Source: Leptolyngbya sp. PCC 6406 | GTDB lineage: Bacteria > Cyanobacteriota > Cyanobacteriia > Phormidesmidales > Phormidesmidaceae | DNA: 64,000 bases | Direction: 5' to 3' | Assembly: GCF_000332095.2 (NCBI RefSeq) | Contig: NZ_KI913949.1 | Location: 547,912 to 611,911, forward strand | Shown: one piece after another, positions 61,823 through 64,000 of the stretch | Numbering within the stretch: the first letter of the stretch is position 1 | Layout: the number at the start of each line of letters is the position of its first letter | Translations under genes and position numbers: made by a program | The notes under the pieces: model-generated | Databases searched by the model: none | What the model saw: only the letters and a program-made list of their open reading frames with translations | What the model was told of the DNA's origin: nothing

Positions 61823-62073
61823 TCGGCTCAAGGGGCACTGGGGTCTGATTCAGGATTTGCCCTAGTCTCGCTCCGTTTCTAAGGTAAAGTCCTGGGGGGC
61901 GAGGCTCTGGAGAGGGACTGGGGTAGGGTCTGGATAGGGAGACCCAGAGAACTATACTAAGGGCAGACTAGACTGCCCTGATTGCTGAGGATAACTGAAT
62001 TGGATGAAGACCTCTCCGCCATGGGCAATCTGAAGGAAATACAGGCGATCGCGCCAGGGGCAGGCGGGGACGT

Positions 62074-63330
62074 ATGCAGGGTCAACTCAGTGAAATTGAT
62101 ATTCGCAGTATTCTCCAACTGATTGAGTTGGGTCAGCGAACCGGGGAACTTTATGTAGAAGCTTATGCGGGACCTGAGAATACTGGGTTATCGGGGCTAG
62201 CTATCCCCAGGACAGCCCAGTCTTGGCTCGTATTTTTGCTGAATGGCCAAATTGTCTATGCCGGTACGACAGATGGGCAGTTAACTCGCCTGCGAGACTA
62301 TCTCCATCGCTATGAGCTAGATAGTGCTCTAGATACTACGACTGCCTCCGCGATCGCACCCTTCAACTCCCCAGAGTATGGCTATCTCTGGGCCTTGATG
62401 GAAAACCACGTCCTTACCCCAGAGCAAGGTCGCGCCATTCTCAGTGGCATGGTTCATGAAACCCTGTTTGATCTGCTCAGCCTGCACCAAGGAGCCTTCG
62501 TTTTTAAGCTCAGCACTGCCCTCAGTCCCCAACTCACCACCTTCCACAGCGGCCCGCTGGTGACCACCATTACCCAGCAGATTCAAGAGTGGAAACAATT
62601 CCATCCCCATATTCAGTCGCCCCACCAGTGCCCCACCATTGTGGATGCCAAGGGTATTGCCACAGAGTTGGCGGGACCCCAGGGCAGCCGCCTCCTGAAC
62701 TGGATGGATGGTCGGACCTCAATGCAGCAAATTGCCCGCTATCTCGGACGGGATGTGGTCACTTTGGCCAAGGGGCTCTATCCCTACGCCCGTCGAGGTT
62801 TAATCCAGTTGCCCCACCCTCCCCAGCCGACCCAGCCGGACCCTGACCGGGAAGAGTGGGATGCGGCTCGGGTGCCCCGTGTGGTGTGCGTAGACGATGG
62901 AGTCACTGTGCGCCAAACCGTGGAGCAAATTTTGGAGGAGCAGGGCTATGAAGCGACCTCCATTGGCAATCCCCTCCGGGCCTTGAGCCTGCTGTTTCAG
63001 CTTCAGCCCGACCTGATTTTGTGTGACATTGCCATGCCGGAACTAGAGGGCTACCAGCTCTGTGCCATGCTGCGCCAGTCCACCGCCTTTCGCCAGACCC
63101 CTATTGTCATGTTGACGGGCAAGGACGGCTTTATCGATCGCGTCAAAGCCCGTATGGCGGGGGCCACAGACTATCTTACCAAACCCTTCGGGGCTCAGGA
63201 GCTGCTGACCCTGGTGGAAAAATATGTTGGTCTCGGCAATCCGCAACGGCCCGAGCCCGAGCTGCTGTTGGCGGAGGCCATCCAAGATGACCTTGAAATG
63301 GGGGCAGGGCCAACCCCACCCTTGAGGTAG
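62074..63330 (+). CDS. PatA-type response regulator (PATAN + REC), PixG/HmpA-like
   Basis: 418 residues. The N-terminal part (1 to about 245) is a PATAN/DUF4388-type domain ('GQLSEIDIRSILQLIELGQRTGELYVE', 'WLVFLLNGQIVYAGTTDG'). The C-terminal REC domain (about 268-390) has acidic residues in 'VVCVDDGVTVRQTV', phospho-acceptor Asp about 318 in 'LILCDIAMPELEGYQLC', Thr in 'VMLTGKD' and Lys in 'DYLTKPFG'. Proteins of this type open cyanobacterial taxis operons (pixG, hmpA) and act on pilus extension motors. The CheY-like gene follows after 279 bases; the rest of the operon would be beyond the window. Confidence 0.87.
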   Translation: MQGQLSEIDIRSILQLIELGQRTGELYVEAYAGPENTGLSGLAIPRTAQSWLVFLLNGQIVYAGTTDGQLTRLRDYLHRYELDSALDTTTASAIAPFNSPEYGYLWALMENHVLTPEQGRAILSGMVHETLFDLLSLHQGAFVFKLSTALSPQLTTFHSGPLVTTITQQIQEWKQFHPHIQSPHQCPTIVDAKGIATELAGPQGSRLLNWMDGRTSMQQIARYLGRDVVTLAKGLYPYARRGLIQLPHPPQPTQPDPDREEWDAARVPRVVCVDDGVTVRQTVEQILEEQGYEATSIGNPLRALSLLFQLQPDLILCDIAMPELEGYQLCAMLRQSTAFRQTPIVMLTGKDGFIDRVKARMAGATDYLTKPFGAQELLTLVEKYVGLGNPQRPEPELLLAEAIQDDLEMGAGPTPPLR

Positions 63331-63609
63331 CCTGCCCCATTCCCAACGAGCTTGGCCCAGAATGGCCCTGCTTGTCACGGTCTAGGTACAATTAGGCTTG
63401 GACCTATATCCTGTGGTGAGTTTCGTCAACCAAGTAAAGCAATTTGTGCAAACTTTCAGCGTTTTGGTGGTTTAGGGGTACCTTAATAGTCACAGGATGG
63501 CCTGTAGGGGGTTCTGGCTGCTGTCCCCCTCACCCATAAAAGACCTAAAATTACTGAGTTTTACTCAGACATTTGACCCAGGGGAGCCGATTGGCGAGTC
63601 ATTAAATAT

Positions 63610-63978
63610 ATGAGTATGGTTTTAGTGGTGGAAGACAGCATCCCCCAACGGGAAATGATCACAGAACTCCTGCGAGGCAGTGGCCTAGACGTGACCGCCG
63701 CCAGCGATGGAGTAGAGGCGCTAGAGCATATTCAGTCCGGGCATCCCCCTGATCTCGTTGTGCTGGATATCGTCATGCCTCGGATGAATGGCTATGAACT
63801 CTGCCGCCGTCTCAAGGCGGACCCTTCGACCCAGGATGTGCCCGTAGTGATGTGCTCTTCTAAGGGAGAAGAGTTTGATCGTTATTGGGGTATGAAGCAG
63901 GGGGCTGATGCCTACATCGCCAAGCCATTTCAACCTACCGAACTGGTGGGAACTGTAAAACAACTTCTCAGGGGTTAA
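63610..63978 (+). CDS. CheY-like response regulator, PixH/HmpB type
   Basis: 122 residues, a single REC domain. Acidic pocket in 'VLVVEDSIPQREMI', phospho-acceptor Asp53 in 'LVVLDIVMPRMNGYELC', Ser/Thr in 'VVMCSSKGEEFD' and Lys in 'DAYIAKPFQPTEL' are present. The 'WGMKQGADAYIAKPF' form is typical of the CheY proteins of pilus-taxis operons. It follows the PATAN-REC gene in the order known from pix and hmp operons. Start is ATG 63610; the ATG two codons on is an alternative. Confidence 0.9.
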   Translation: MSMVLVVEDSIPQREMITELLRGSGLDVTAASDGVEALEHIQSGHPPDLVVLDIVMPRMNGYELCRRLKADPSTQDVPVVMCSSKGEEFDRYWGMKQGADAYIAKPFQPTELVGTVKQLLRG

Positions 63979-64000
63979 TCCGTAGGTAAAACGCATGGTA

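Larger units (their letters stand above)
61491..62073. other. 583-bp divergent regulatory region upstream of groES and the PATAN-REC gene
   Basis: It contains a CIRCE-like operator (61605-61631) and an inverted-repeat element (61688-61822). The remainder holds no frame of credible length and no RNA gene recognised by eye. Confidence 0.5.

Overview
The window is a stretch of cyanobacterial chromosome. Evidence: the HIP1 octamer GCGATCGC recurs throughout, inside and outside genes. There is a cyanobacterial carotenoid gene (zeta-carotene desaturase), an oxygen-photoreducing type flavodiiron protein, a pilus-motility protein of the HmpF type, a PATAN-REC/CheY pair of the PixG-PixH/HmpA-HmpB type, and many families largely known from cyanobacteria (DUF3370, DUF1997, DUF4231, DUF202, Uma2, DUF4058). 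Base composition is moderately GC rich. A filamentous, Leptolyngbya-like organism would fit, but genus cannot be fixed from this sequence.

Layout. 0-12.5 kb: M24 aminopeptidase, exopolyphosphatase, small membrane proteins, a 1046-residue winged-helix/TIR/transmembrane/WD40 protein, a MAPEG protein, a coupled methyltransferase-oxidoreductase pair and hmpF with a 71-residue partner. 12.8-18 kb: dusA, then a scar where a DUF433 antitoxin-like gene is frameshifted by a 14-bp duplication and meets a truncated, motif-IV-altered DNA methyltransferase; then a SRPBCC gene and zds. 18-33 kb: uncharacterised proteins, a metallophosphoesterase, DUF3370, a solitary osmoprotectant-type ABC permease, Uma2, an ABC-F protein preceded by six 15-bp repeats, gpmI, an aldo-keto reductase, a sugar-nucleotide transferase and DUF4058. 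33-40 kb: flavodiiron protein, an intact IS1-like element with an 8-bp target duplication, a GIY-YIG protein, cyclophilin, hom and prmC.

40-46.5 kb: an uncharacterised operon-like set of a membrane methyltransferase, a ketoacyl synthase III fused to a predicted haem-oxygenase-like diiron domain, and an unknown His/Glu-rich protein; then a PD-(D/E)XK-like gene, DUF1997 and pheA. 46.5-50.5 kb is an AT-richer island with DUF3179, an IS256 element and an adenylate-kinase-like/thioredoxin fusion whose P-loop is degenerate. 50.5-64 kb: ribBA, argC, two divergent DUF202 genes, a YvcK/CofD-like gene, an Mla-type ATPase and MCE protein, a PQQ-type sugar dehydrogenase lipoprotein, a solitary groES with a CIRCE-like operator, and the start of a taxis operon that continues off the right edge.

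The strongest unexplained signals are (1) the KASIII-diiron fusion operon; (2) a roughly 36-bp palindromic repeat that lies inside three protein-coding genes (GIY-YIG gene, pheA, a DUF202 gene) and in non-coding DNA; (3) several small MITE-like families with terminal inverted repeats, one with a 5-bp target duplication; (4) the Adk-Trx fusion; and (5) groES without groEL. No tRNA, rRNA or CRISPR array was recognised. Everything is read by eye; family names rest on motif recognition, not on searches.
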